Source: Gibbula magus (taxonomy: Eukaryota; Mollusca; Gastropoda; Trochida; Trochidae). From it: DNA of 64,000 nucleotides. Below, piece after piece: positions 43,401 to 50,730 of the stretch; within the stretch, counting starts at the first letter, position 1, and each line of letters starts with the position of its first letter. The stretch covers positions 54,860,431 to 54,924,430 of the forward strand of contig OW388296.1 in assembly GCA_936450465.1 (NCBI GenBank), given 5' to 3'. The position numbers were made by a program, and so were the translations under genes. The notes under the pieces were generated by a model. The model searched no databases and was not told the DNA's origin. It worked only from the letters and a program-made list of their open reading frames with translations.

Positions 43401-46160
43401 ACTTATTTCAGCGAAAAAATGTGCTACTGCCCCTTTAAGACAAAAAGAAACAAGTATATATAAGTATGTGGTTCAAGGTCTTGTGTATCATGGCCAAAGC
43501 TCCTTTCTCTTCATATCTATAAATACTTTTTTATTTGCTGTCCGACTAACCTCCATCCATCCCTCTCGAGATAACTGAAGGCTCCGTCCATTACACTGGC
43601 TATCATCTGACCTCCGGTGATGAAAAGGACATTTACAGTGACCAGTCGGCCTCGCAGGTGTTGGGGGGCGCATTCTGCTATGTACATGGGTACTGTCATC
43701 GATGCCAAACCTGGTGATGAAAATATGACAGTTGAGAAAAATATTTGGCAATATTTTTTAGTTTAGTAGCTTATAATACTGAATGCTTAATGATGATGAA
43801 AATAATATTGTGACAGTTGAGGAAAATATTTGGTCTTATTTTTTAGTTTAGTAGCTTATAATACTGAATGCTAAATAATGTTCCTGGATATAGGAGTATA
43901 TCTATATCAACTAGGATGACATATCTGATTGACAAATCATATTGCATGATTCTTATAAATCGATCATGTAAGAATGGCTTGGCTTTAAAAGGACAATTCT
44001 AACACTAACAGAATATCCTCCACTTTCTATTTATGCATTACGTGAAATTAGAAAAAACGCTGTATATTTACTAACTTCATATGTATAGGTAGGTGATAAA
44101 ATATCCACAAAATTACCAAAAATATGTCTGTAGACTAATTAACGGTAGCAAATTCCTTCCACACTTAACGAGCTAACGAATGACTTAAATTTTTTGTTCT
44201 CAATTGTGAATGAGTGTTCTTTGTCAAATTGTCAAATCTATATAATATAGTCATCATTACCAACAGTAATATGTTTCAACTAGAGTCTATAGACTGTCTT
44301 ATAATCAAGTGTTTTTAAATAGAGAATCTCACCCAAGTGTCTTCTGATATCAAATATATCAACACGAGTTGATAAAAGTTACAAATATCCGAGGCTTGCC
44401 GAGGAAATTTTTACTTTTATCAACAAGTGTTGATATATTTGATATCAGAATACACGAGGGTGAGATTCTATTTATCATCCAAAATCATTCTTATTACGTT
44501 TAAGTGAAAATATTGTACATCTCTGAGCACATCTCTGCCATTTTCCTTCCAGTGCGGTGAGGTCATAGATTGTGACGTCATCATGTTTATGGCGTCGTAG
44601 CATTGTGACGTCATTATTGATGATTTAAAAACATTGTGATGTCATGTAGCTGACGGTGACAGGGCATTGTGCAAAATCTACTGCCAAAAAGATATCTCCT
44701 AGGAGATATCGCTTGATCTCACACAAGCGATATCTCCTGTGGAACACAGTTTTGGATGATAATGAAAAATATATACATATTTATATACACATAAAGTTTA
44801 CAATCAGAAGATTGTCTAACTCTCAGGTAGTAAATATGGAAAAAATAATGGATTTAAAAGTAGAAATCAGCCATTTTAATGGCGAGCACTTTCAGCTACA
44901 CAGCCTCTTCAGGCCATACATAACGGATAATACGTTGTCAGGCAACGTCGTCGTGTACATTATGACGTCATTACATTATTACGTCACAATCTAAGGTAAA
45001 GACATGGACACATCGAGTTTTAGAGTTTAAAGGGGCAGTAGCATGTTTTTTGCAAATTTCAATTTTTCAAATTTTCCATTTATAATGATAGTTTATGTCA
45101 TTTATATTTACTTTAGAAGTTAAAACATCTTACTACACGAACCAATTATCCGTGTACTGGTAGTAATAACGGTGTTGCGTTTAAAGCAAAAATTGCATGG
45201 CGGCCATTTTATTGTGAACCCATTTTATTATTTCTAATGACAAAAATGATTCCCATTTCCACCTACACTCATTTTAAACTATATTTTCCGAAGAGAGAAG
45301 GGTGTTTTACTATTTGTGACATTATTTTTCAAATACATTTCATCGACTTATTTGAGCGAAAAAACGTGCTACTGCCCCTTTAATTTTCAAATTACCATTT
45401 ACAATGATTTTATAAATGAAATAAAAAAATTAATGAAATAAATGAATGTCCATTTCCATCCTCATTTAAACCAAACCAAATAATCATTTATATTATAGAA
45501 ACATGTTTATAAAACAATAAAAGATAAATTTGTTTCATTATAATAACAATGTTGACTTTAATATAGTAATTACTTAATACTTTGATTACGCACAACCTTC
45601 CAAAATAAGGTACAAGAAATCTAGACTTGCACGAGGCTTTTAATTATGATATAAACATTTTTCGAACAAAATAAAATACCAATTCCAATTCCTAAAATAA
45701 GTCTTCCAATTATAAGCATGGCCAGATTCTGAGCAGCTCCTAGAACGACGGCACCAATGGTAAAGACCAAACTCCCCAAGACAGTTGTTGCTTTCCTCCC
45801 GAAACGGTCGTTGAGAACACCGCCGCATAGCGCCGAAACGCAAGCCGACCCGATTGTTACACTAACTACGATTTCCTCGTTGACAGAAGTCAATGAAAAT
45901 TCGTCTTTAAGCAGCAGCATAGCGCCCGACACGACCCCGGTGTCATATCCAAACAAGAATCCTCCGATGGCAGAGAAAGCCGACAGCACATAAATAAATG
46001 CGGTGTTTTTTTGTTCATGTTTTGGAGAAATTTCCTTTTCGTTTAGCGACATTGGCCCGGAGTAGAGTTCTCTGTTATCTTCCCTGAACGAGTTCACAAG
46101 CACAGCTGTTTCGGAATCGTCGAATTCCATTTCGTCTATATCAGTATCTCCCGTGTACAT
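22287..46160 (-). CDS. SLC2A13: Proton/myo-inositol cotransporter (gene, 9 coding exons)
   Basis: Predicted 603-aa protein of the sugar-transporter (MFS) family, closest by memory to SLC2A13/HMIT, which imports myo-inositol with protons across membranes. Exons in order: 45680-46160, 43551-43710, 36517-36728, 35224-35335, 34323-34486, 33969-34083, 24806-25047, 23184-23336, 22287-22459. All eight junctions keep frame and have GT-AG ends. Visible family marks: TM1 [16 protein letters not shown], the TM2-3 loop DRFGRK, GQMIA, PESPRWL after TM6, [14 protein letters not shown] in TM7, GRRK between TM8 and TM9, the HMIT-specific cysteine-rich outer loop (exons 6-7), [19 protein letters not shown] in TM10 and its loop, and the closing [10 protein letters not shown]. 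Human SLC2A13 is about 648 aa, so this is full length. Introns 2 (6.8 kb) and 6 (8.9 kb) are swollen by transposable elements. The 5' UTR and promoter lie above 46160 and were not resolved. Confidence 0.95.
22460..23183 (-). other. SLC2A13 intron 8
   Basis: AT-rich intron. An inverted pair AGCGAGTCCCT / AGGGACTCGC (about 22960 and 23013) suggests a small degraded foldback repeat. Confidence 0.5.
23184..23336 (-). CDS. SLC2A13: SLC2A13 coding exon 8
   Basis: Residues 496-546: the conserved [20 protein letters not shown] segment of inositol transporters, followed by the TM11 region. Acceptor TTCTCCAG, donor TATG|GTACGT, phase 1 at both ends. Confidence 0.93.
24018..24174. mobile_element. Foldback MITE with ACAACT(A/T)CTTTATTGCAG arms
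   Basis: Left arm AGAAACAAGTTCTATGGATT (about 24021) and right arm, complement of AGAAACAAGTACTATGGGTT (ending about 24174), are about 40 bases long. They are followed inward by TTTATTGCAG. The internal GACGTTTCAG...GATAACCGTG motif resembles ACGTTTCGG...TATAACGG near 47742-47780, so a second degraded copy may lie there. No clear target duplication seen. Confidence 0.6.
24638..24780 (+). mobile_element. Minimal Helentron-like (HINE) element, family A
   Basis: Starts with hairpin AGAGCCATTGGCTCT and AGCTCATCAG, keeps only a short interior with GTGAAAGTTTACAGATG and GGAGGACGG, and ends CTTGACGAGCTA. These are the two termini of the larger elements at 26686 and 37164 with the 145-bp array deleted. 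It ends about 24 bases inside the intron from the exon 7 donor (24804-24805). Confidence 0.75.
24806..25047 (-). CDS. SLC2A13: SLC2A13 coding exon 7 (Cys-rich outer loop)
   Basis: Residues 415-495: WCEDC, LTCGFCY, GTCVP, GPCNE and FCPTSYAW form the cysteine-rich extracellular loop that sets HMIT apart from other GLUTs, followed by TM10 start [16 protein letters not shown] and NET are potential N-glycosylation sites. Acceptor CATTGCAG, donor CCAG|GTTTGT. Confidence 0.93.
25157..26073 (+). mobile_element. Minisatellite element, family B (CCCCCGCC ends)
   Basis: Begins ATCCCCCGCCAGACAC. It contains about five tandem monomers of roughly 167 bases (marker AATAATCACA at about 25364, 25530, 25700 and 25869) and a GGACGGACGG-type run at about 25985-26030. 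It ends in a hairpin TATCCCCC...GGGGGATA (26041-26071). This repeats the plan of family A elements: short matching ends, minisatellite core, terminal hairpin. Related pieces lie at 40484-40834 and from 63345. It sits in SLC2A13 intron 6. Helentron-like origin is inferred from structure only. Confidence 0.65.
26185..26499 (-). mobile_element. tRNA-derived SINE, family S, copy 3
   Basis: Reverse-oriented copy, tail GAGGTGAGTTTGAGTTTAAT at left and tRNA-like head at right (complement of GGATAGTACATTGGTTAGCG). It is flanked by a perfect 10-bp direct repeat GGTATTGGGT (26175-26184 and 26500-26509). More diverged internally than copies 1, 2 and 4. Confidence 0.9.
26630..26685 (+). repeat. DIRS left inverted repeat, outer part
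   Basis: TACCTCTAAACTTATCTGCA and ACATCAACAACAATAAAAAA match the complement of 33431-33497. The repeat continues at 29015 after the Helentron-like insert. The right copy has an extra GTTT in the TTGTTTGTTTAC tract. Confidence 0.85.
26686..29014 (+). mobile_element. Helentron-like (HINE) element, family A, 2.3 kb, nested
   Basis: The 5' end has the hairpin AGAGCCATGGGCTCT then GTAGCTCATCAG. The 3' end has the hairpin CATCAGGCC-TGAAA-GGCCTGATG followed by AGCT. The core is a minisatellite with a 145-bp monomer (marker GATGAAAATAGC at 28346, 28491, 28636) and, further left, a higher-order duplication of about 546 bp (27253 against 27799). A GGACGGACGG run lies before the 3' hairpin. No Rep/helicase gene is present, so it is non-autonomous. 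It sits in an A-run inside the left inverted repeat of the DIRS element, which shows it arrived later; the uninterrupted sequence is preserved in the other DIRS repeat. Confidence 0.85.
29015..29115 (+). repeat. DIRS left inverted repeat, inner part
   Basis: CTTAAACACAGTCTATACTA through CATCAGCCTAATCGCATCAC is the complement of 33332-33437. A perfect palindromic GTGCCGGCAC lies inside each copy. Confidence 0.9.
29203..29290 (-). repeat. DIRS internal complementary region
   Basis: The left half (GTTTAGAGGTAGGTATCATT to TTTTGTTAG) is the complement of the outer left edge 26588-26640. The right half (ATTTCTTTCATTCACTACCT) is the complement of the outer right edge 33483-33509. The junction at about 29252 therefore marks the exact outer ends of the element, as a template bridging both ends would. 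This is a defining DIRS feature. Confidence 0.85.
29535..30261 (-). pseudogene. DIRS tyrosine recombinase, frameshifted
   Basis: The catalytic domain of a tyrosine recombinase. First Arg box: [16 protein letters not shown]. Then, after a frame change at about 29743-29770, the HxxR box [11 protein letters not shown] and the Tyr box STFYLRD. The key residues R, H, R and Y are all visible, but in two frames, so a single-base indel has broken the gene. The N-terminal part is missing: the first visible residues ([21 protein letters not shown]) correspond to the middle of the DIRS recombinase, directly after the large deletion junction near 30250. In the family this enzyme inserts the circular DNA copy. 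Confidence 0.85.
30240..30372 (-). pseudogene. Remnant of DIRS reverse transcriptase start and deletion junction
   Basis: On the - strand one frame reads [18 protein letters not shown], which resembles the opening of DIRS reverse transcriptase regions (VGGRL..F...W). It then changes directly into recombinase sequence at about 30250. So nearly the whole RT/RNase H segment, normally some 2 kb, is absent. The clean junction suggests a single internal deletion. Confidence 0.6.
30373..32411 (-). pseudogene. DIRS gag-like protein gene broken by a 71-bp duplication
   Basis: The frame opens at 32411 with [13 protein letters not shown] and a cysteine-rich N-terminus ([19 protein letters not shown]) that is probably a zinc-binding fold. 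It continues through a long Ser/Thr/Lys-rich stretch. It ends in a more conserved part with a basic tail [14 protein letters not shown] before the stop at 30373. A perfect 71-bp tandem duplication at about 31093-31234 shifts the frame, splitting it into frames ending near 31017 and starting near 31146. Without the duplication the two parts would be in one frame. An upstream ATG at 32459 is in frame but lies in less conserved-looking sequence. The role is inferred from position in the DIRS order. Confidence 0.8.
31093..31234. repeat. 71-bp tandem duplication in the gag-like frame
   Basis: CCCCCTGTAGAATGACGACC begins at 31093 and again at 31164, and the two 71-base copies look identical. 71 is not a multiple of three, so the reading frame changes. 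Identity of the copies implies a recent event. Confidence 0.9.
32412..33331 (-). other. DIRS leader region
   Basis: AT-rich sequence between the gag-like start and the right inverted repeat. No coding feature seen. Probably holds the element's promoter and leader. Confidence 0.4.
33332..33497 (-). repeat. DIRS right inverted repeat
   Basis: GTGATGCGATTAGG-like start, then GGTCACGAAGTGCACGTGCC, AGTCTA...GTGTTTAAG, TTTATTGTTGTTGATGTTTG and GCAGATAAGTTTAGAGGT. It is the uninterrupted partner of the left repeat (26630-26685 plus 29015-29115). Confidence 0.88.
33969..34083 (-). CDS. SLC2A13: SLC2A13 coding exon 6
   Basis: Residues 377-414: end of TM9 ([17 protein letters not shown]) and start of the extracellular loop ([19 protein letters not shown]). 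Acceptor GTTTCAG, donor ACAA|GTAAGA. NSS is a potential N-glycosylation site. Confidence 0.92.
34323..34486 (-). CDS. SLC2A13: SLC2A13 coding exon 5
   Basis: Residues 322-376: [12 protein letters not shown], then TM8 [20 protein letters not shown] with the conserved GRRK loop. Acceptor GTCCCCAG, donor ATTG|GTCAGT. Confidence 0.93.
34487..35223 (-). other. SLC2A13 intron 4
   Basis: AT-rich. A short triplicated AAAACCATA run lies at about 34860-34885. No further exon or repeat family recognised. Confidence 0.45.
35224..35335 (-). CDS. SLC2A13: SLC2A13 coding exon 4 (TM7)
   Basis: Residues 285-321: [20 protein letters not shown] then [14 protein letters not shown], the sugar-binding [12 protein letters not shown] helix. 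It is too short to stand out as an open frame but fits phase (1 in, 2 out), acceptor TTGTTTCAG and donor AAT|GTATGA. Confidence 0.93.
35501..35815 (-). mobile_element. tRNA-derived SINE, family S, copy 4
   Basis: Reverse-oriented copy with tail GTGAGGTGAGGTGAGTTAGG at left and tRNA-like head at right. It is flanked by a perfect 11-bp direct repeat CAGCCATCTAG (35490-35500 and 35816-35826). Lies in intron 3 of SLC2A13. Confidence 0.92.
36517..36728 (-). CDS. SLC2A13: SLC2A13 coding exon 3
   Basis: Residues 214-284: [20 protein letters not shown] (TM6), the PESPRWL motif, then the intracellular loop [20 protein letters not shown]. Acceptor AATTACAG, donor CAGG|GTAGGA. Confidence 0.94.
36729..37163 (-). 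other. SLC2A13 intron 2, start of 3' part
   Basis: At about 36766 GTCATCCAAAACTC and AGATATCGTTTGTGTGAGAT match, inverted, a repeat at 44690-44764. So part of that dispersed repeat lies here. No exon seen. Confidence 0.4.
37164..39690 (+). mobile_element. Helentron-like (HINE) element, family A, 2.5 kb
   Basis: Same plan and ends as the element at 26686: 5' hairpin AGAGCCATGGGCTCT with TAGCTCATCAG, and 3' GGGCCTTTCAGGCCTGATGA then GCT. The core is about 15 or 16 tandem copies of a 145-bp monomer (GATGAAAATA marker at 37397, 37542, 37687 and onward), and a (GGACGGAT)n run precedes the 3' end. Monomers share GTCACGGGGTCAC, TACAATTTAGAATCCCCATT and TGGCCAA. Non-autonomous; in intron 2 of SLC2A13. 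Confidence 0.85.
39691..40483. other. SLC2A13 intron 2, middle part
   Basis: TTTTAAAGGCACTGTAGTAG near 39909 resembles the ends of the TTAA-flanked MITEs at 43096 and 45031, and ACGACCCGGTTATCCGC near 40014 resembles their interior, so an old diverged copy probably lies here. Confidence 0.4.
40357..40449. repeat. 13-bp minisatellite
   Basis: About seven copies of a 13-base unit, GAATATGAAATGT with GAACAT variants. Confidence 0.85.
40484..40834 (+). mobile_element. Minisatellite-type element, family B, short copy
   Basis: Starts TTATCCCCCGCCAAGTGG and ends TCCCTGACAACTTCGTTGAG then TGGGGGATAATTA, like the element at 25157-26073 but without the tandem array. A GGCGGACTGGCGGATGG stretch stands where the GGACGG run usually lies. 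Confidence 0.55.
41030..41360. repeat. Diverged AT-rich tandem repeat
   Basis: About four or five diverged copies of a 65-125 base unit containing GTTGAACT(G/C/A)ATT and ATTGGTGATTGTATCAT. Confidence 0.6.
42381..42548. mobile_element. Mutator-like MITE, 168 bp
   Basis: The ends are CAACTTCCCTACACAATGCA and the complement of CAACTTCTCAACACAAGGCA. It is flanked by a perfect 9-bp direct repeat TTTATTTCT (42372-42380 and 42549-42557). Shares the interior TTTAAGGAAAT and GATGCACC...TGGGCTTC with the copy at 16390. Lies in SLC2A13 intron 2. Confidence 0.9.
42635..42848. repeat. 32-bp minisatellite
   Basis: About six copies of TACTCTTTTCTATATAAAAA followed by CCATCCGATGTT, with small indels and one interruption at about 42750-42785. 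Confidence 0.85.
43096..43434. mobile_element. TTAA-flanked MITE, copy 1
   Basis: Inverted ends AGGGGCAGTAGCAC and GTGCTACTGCCCCT, with TTAA on both outer sides (43092-43095 and 43435-43438). The interior contains AAAGCAAAAATTGCATGGCG. The TTAA target is typical of piggyBac-type elements, though the terminal bases are not the usual CCC, so the class is tentative. In SLC2A13 intron 2, just upstream of exon 2's donor side. Confidence 0.75.
43551..43710 (-). CDS. SLC2A13: SLC2A13 coding exon 2
   Basis: Residues 161-213: [20 protein letters not shown] then [20 protein letters not shown], covering TM4-TM5 with the conserved PxYxxExxPxxxRG-type loop. Acceptor TCATCACCAG, donor GGAG|GTTAGT. Confidence 0.94.
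44317..44473. mobile_element. 157-bp hairpin MITE
   Basis: Arms of about 60 bases (AAATAGAGAATCTCACCC..., TTCTGATATCAAATATATCA, ending GTTGATAAAAGT) are inverted around a centre ATATCCGAGGCTTGCCGAGG. A few mismatches between arms (for example ACACGAGTTG against ACACTTGTTG) show it is older than the perfect palindromes elsewhere. Also known from its ends at 18153. Confidence 0.7.
44474..44764. repeat. Dispersed repeat with ATCATCCAAAA ends and TGACGTCA sites
   Basis: ATCATCCAAAA (about 44474) and TTTTGGATGAT (ending about 44761) face each other. Between them lie TGACGTCA octamers (44573-44580 and 44606-44613) and the palindromic AGATATCTCCTAGGAGATAT. Partial relatives lie at 36766 and about 51795-51875. 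Confidence 0.5.
45031..45379. mobile_element. TTAA-flanked MITE, copy 2
   Basis: Second copy of the element at 43096: ends AGGGGCAGTAGCA and GTGCTACTGCCCCT, TTAA on both sides (45027-45030 and 45380-45383), same interior motifs. The two copies are in the same orientation and clearly diverged. Confidence 0.75.
45680..46160 (-). CDS. SLC2A13: SLC2A13 coding exon 1 (start)
   Basis: Residues 1-160: an acidic cytoplasmic N-terminus ([14 protein letters not shown]), TM1 [30 protein letters not shown]2, the loop [12 protein letters not shown]3 and [10 protein letters not shown]. The start is the only ATG ahead of TM1 in this frame. Donor ATTG|GTATTT. Confidence 0.94.
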
Positions 46161-47230
46161 TATCTTAATCTTTGACCTTCGTAAAGAAGATAATTATATA
46201 CACAGAACAGTACAGCGTGTTGCTCTACTGCGAAACTATCTAACACCTCAGTGTTGCGTTTTGGCGATATCAATCAGTACGCGGCTTCTGGTATTCGAAT
46301 TCGTTACGGGTCAATGCAGTCGCGGTTCACTTGCTATTTTCATTCGTATATTAATTTTCTTTTTATTCATTACAATTATATTGTCTATTTTATCGTTCGT
46401 AAACGTTTTAATAAATCATTTGTATATTTTCAATTGCAATAAGTAGGCCCACTTGTCAACTTCCCAAAATTGTAACGAGAGCGAAAAGCAGGCTAGAATA
46501 TCGAACTTGTCAGGTGTCGCTGCCTGCGCCCTGATGTCGACGGACATATAATTGATCGATGTATAGACTAAAGTTAGGAATGTTACAAATTTATTTTTCA
46601 GATTCGTTTGGTATTACAAAAATGACAAAATTTAAAGGAAATTTGAAAAAATGGAGCTATAATTATAAAATTTGTTAAAACTGATCCCTTTTGAAAATAT
46701 GGCATTGAAACTATATTGTGCTAGACATATCATATAGAAAACAACCTACCAGAATTTTAGTAAAGCCCTTATTGAATAGTAGGCCTAATTTCAAAAAACC
46801 TTACCACTTGTTAAATGCTGGGCTACGAGGGAAATCGTGACAATTAGGCTAAGGATCTGTATAATGACTCCGGTACAATGAGCATGGTTTTATGTCTTTT
46901 GAAGAGCTGAAGCTGAATATGAGAGGTACTATATGAATCTTGGTTATGTTATCTATAATTTACCTGAAGCTTGGACAATGATTATACGACAACACACATA
47001 CATACAAAACAAATTAACAATGATTTTGATATAAACTCTCTTCATAAACAATTTATGACTTCCAATAAAAACACAAGACTACTCTATGACATACATTAGT
47101 AAACTTCATATGCCAAAATTGGGGGAATTTATTTCATGATACTTATTTTTTAATATTTGCAGAAAGAATTTGAAAGATGTAAAACTCCTGGATTTTCAAT
47201 TTATTTATTTTTCACCAAATTATTTATACG
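46161..47230. other. SLC2A13 5' flank
   Basis: Presumed 5' UTR/promoter side of SLC2A13 (on the - strand). No TATA box or GC-rich promoter could be pinned down. The remainder is AT-rich. Confidence 0.35.
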
Positions 47231-47239
47231 AAAAGAGAA

Positions 47240-47560
47240 CTATTTGAAATGAAACTTGTTGATAAGTAAATTTAGATCGACATATTTTAATAATGTATTA
47301 ACATTAGATTGGTTGAAATTTGTAGTTTCTGTAATGTAGAAAGTGAAACTTTATGTCATGTATATTGGGAATGTAATGTAACCCAAACCTTCTGGATGGA
47401 ATTTCAATATTGGATTATTCAAAACATACATACATTTGAAATAACAAAATCCTTGGTTTGGTTTGGTTTTGGAGTAATAACCCATTGGAGCACTACTACA
47501 TGTAATATTTCTGCTAAAATATATATATTTATACATGCACTCTCAAGGAAATAATACCGA
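47240..47560 (+). pseudogene. LINE reverse transcriptase C-terminus remnant
   Basis: The frame reads ICSFCNVESETLCHVYWECN then VTQTFWMEFQYWI, matching the CxxC...ETxxHxxxxCxxxxxFW tail motif of L1-like animal reverse transcriptases. The polymerase domain is missing. Confidence 0.6.
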
Positions 47561-50130
47561 AAATATATAATATAAAATGTTTAAAGACATTTACATCGTT
47601 GAAAAGTTCATATCCAGAAGAAACAATAATGTTGATAAATGTTCTGACAAATTGTTTCCATTATTCCCAATACATATACTCTTTTATATCAGAAATACAA
47701 TGATATTTTGTATGAATGTTCAACTTCTTTATTTCACAATGGCGACGTTTCGGTATTGATCCTTATACCGTTATCAAGCATACGGAAGAGATGGTGAAGC
47801 AGCAGGTGAAAATCCATAAACATCCATAACAATATCCTTGTCTTCCTATAACACCAACTTCTGGAATGCCTCTCTAAGAGTTCGTTTATATCAGTTATAT
47901 AATTTACTTTACAGTAACTTTTTTTTATCCACCTTTCAGTTTGGTTAAACCCACTGGATTTCATCATAGTGATTTTATTTCGTCACTGTGATTTTATGCC
48001 GCTTGTAATCAAACATTGGAACAAATTCTTTTTTTACTTAAAAAAAAAATAATGTACCACATTCGAGCAAGTCTTTAAAGTTTTAAAGGGAAAAGTTCTC
48101 AAAAGCTACATTTTAATTTATTTTCTTTTAAAATATGAACATTGTGTTCCGATTTCTTTTTAATTTCACAAATCAAATGCCTGTCTAGTATTATTTTGCT
48201 TTCAAAACTTCAACTGTTCTGATGCATGAAACTGTATATGCAAAACATATTTAGAAGGTTGTTGGTTTTACCAATCTAATTAAAACTGGCTGTAACACCA
48301 TACGTCCATATTAGGTTCACGTACCAAACGTATGTATATATATTATAGGTATGGTTTTAACTAGAATGAGTTTATTTTACTTGATTGGATTTGTTTTTCC
48401 AAAATAGACGAACATGATACGTGTCTGACTAATGGAGCCAATCTTAATTCCGCTATACTCAAAAGGCCTGTGGTATATTGTACATATATGTGCTTCTTTT
48501 CTTATCTTTCATGTGGCTTCTATGTTCAAATGCTAGGAAAACATACATGCACAGGTTTTCAATCTCTTGGGGATTTGAACTGTTTAAAAGTAACGAAAAT
48601 TTCAACTTATTTGGTTAAATATATATTTTACCTTAATATATTTCTTTCGAATGTTATTGTAGATAGGATATACCAGAAGGAAATGATACTCGATGGTGTT
48701 TAATTTCATTTGAATGGCATAATTTACAAGTTCTTTGTACTCTGTCTATATTTACATATCTATATGTCTCAATTAAAAGTTCATGGGAAGAGCATTAATA
48801 TCATGCTAGACTTAGGCCTATTGTAACATATGATTTTTAACGTTTAAACAAGACAGACAGAATTCGGTTTGAATATCGCTTTTAAGTCTTTTAAGTCTCA
48901 CATTTAATTTCGCATGCCAATTTTGATTTTTTTTCATGAATTCCAGATATATACCATGGTTCTTGGTTGATTTCCAAATCCGGTCGAAAAGAAAAGAATA
49001 GTTGATTTATGTCTTTCACCCAGTTTTTTATCCATCTTTATCATGTTAAAAGCACCGCATTTTAGCATTTGTTTGGTATGCGATAGGATGACATGTATAA
49101 CATACTCTGAGAATATGTCACTACAACACTGCATAGTGGCTCGTGATAAACATAACTGCTTATAGGTGTATATATATTTAAAATGTAAGATAATATTTCA
49201 GATTTTGTTATCAGATAAAACAGACAAAGGAAAGGATTGGATATTGGAAAAGCCATGATGATAAATTTACTAAACTAAATTACTGTTGAAATATATTTGA
49301 AACTAGAGATAAGGATGTTGCATGAGGAATACTCTAGGGTATGTAACGAAAGAAAAATGTATGTCATAAGCGAAACGACATAACATAAACACTTGTATTG
49401 TTACAAAGGAGAGCTATCAAGTCCATATGTGAATCAAACAAACCTGTGTGCTTATCACTAGAACAATCTACAAGGATGGAACCATCTCCTGCTTCTTGAT
49501 AATACCTATTATACGGTTTAAGTGCTGAATAACTCTTTATATCATTGTATAAACATTATAAGTGAGTGTAACTATTAATTTATGTATTTTTTACCATCAC
49601 ATACCATTTAAACAGAAGAAAATATAGACTCCATAGTATCGTCATTCATCTGCACCGAAGACAATGAAAACAAGTAATTCATCTTCGTTTATTGTGTATA
49701 TGTATTAATTATTTGTGAATGTACGCCATTAGGCGCGTAAACATTGATTAATTACAACCACCATGTATAATAAACATGTACATGTATCTTCAAAACTTGA
49801 GTAAAAAAGCCGGTCTATCTGCCGAATCTTTCTCTTTCCTTTTTTTATTATAGACTTCGAAATCGACTCTAGTAACACTCTACTGTTACTGTAAACATCC
49901 GTTCATCATATCATTTACAGTGGCTGTCTATTGTTTATCACGATAATCACAGTCAACATGTCTACATTAACTCTCGTATTTCAATAGACTGTCTATCGGT
50001 CTCTCGAGGTACAATAGGTACTCACGTTTAGCCTCTGAAATAAATGCCAGAACAACGAACTTTCAAATAAGAAAAGGTTCATGGCGGATCCTTTTTTTTC
50101 GGAGAATTCTAAGCATACTATAATTTGAAC
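47561..50130. other. AT-rich intergenic interval
   Basis: No gene. At 47742-47780 ACGTTTCGG...TATAACGG-type sequence resembles the interior of the MITE at 24018. Nothing else recognised. Confidence 0.4.
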
Positions 50131-50134
50131 AGAA

Positions 50135-50730
50135 ATGTTTTCTTGTTAACAACTGCTTTAATGTAAAACTACACTACGTTCGGAGTATATACGGACTCCT
50201 TCCTCAAGTGGAACGTAACATTCCTGTTTTTATGTATACATACCATATCTAAATGCCCTTCAAAGGCTTACTATAATTTGCTAGTTTTAAATTATCTAAC
50301 TACACCGATTTAGTATGACGTTTTCGTTAAAAGCCGGCCTCGATATATGTATTCCTATCATGAACATTAGAAGTCACCGCGACACTAGCCAGTACACGAA
50401 ACACGCTTTAGCAGTGCAGGTTAATTGGTACACTTAATATTATACAGGCGTATACCTGCACTTGTTTGATACAATCATACAAATACAAGTACAGTTTTTA
50501 AAGATGCATGACCAGTTTTGCATGATATTTTATTTGGTTCTTAAATGTACCACATTACTACAATGGGTGCTGGTTTAGGTTATATCTTCTTACCCAGGTC
50601 TTTGAAGGGCATTTAGAAGTGGTATACATAAGAACAGGAAGATTTTCTGGATAACAACTTCTTTAATGTGAAAATATTTTCACATTAAAGAAGTTGTTAT
50701 CCAGAAAATCTTCCTGTTCTTATATTCTTA
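50135..50730. repeat. Foldback repeat region ending in a perfect palindrome
   Basis: TTTTCTTGTTAACAACTGCT at about 50140 and CTTCAAAGG at about 50268 bound a unit. It recurs inverted at about 50598-50660 (CTTTGAAGGGCATTTAGA, GGTATACATAAGAACAGG). The right end is the 96-bp palindrome at 50628-50723. I infer an old MITE of about 500 bases whose right end has been duplicated head-to-head. Confidence 0.5.
50628..50723. repeat. 96-bp perfect palindrome
   Basis: Arms of 48 bases (ATAAGAACAGGAAGATTTTC... and exact complement) meet at AAAATATTTT with no spacer or mismatch. The arm contains ATAACAACTTCTTTAATGTG, related to 50145-50165. No target duplication is evident. Confidence 0.88.

Larger units (their letters stand above)
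43711..45679 (-). other. SLC2A13 intron 1
   Basis: Contains a hairpin MITE (44317-44473), a TGACGTCA-rich repeat with ATCATCCAAAA inverted ends (about 44474-44764) and a TTAA-flanked MITE (45031-45379). No further exon seen. Confidence 0.5.

Noticed and set aside
45757..45993. + strand frame opposite SLC2A13 exon 1
   Set aside because: Antisense shadow of a well-supported exon.
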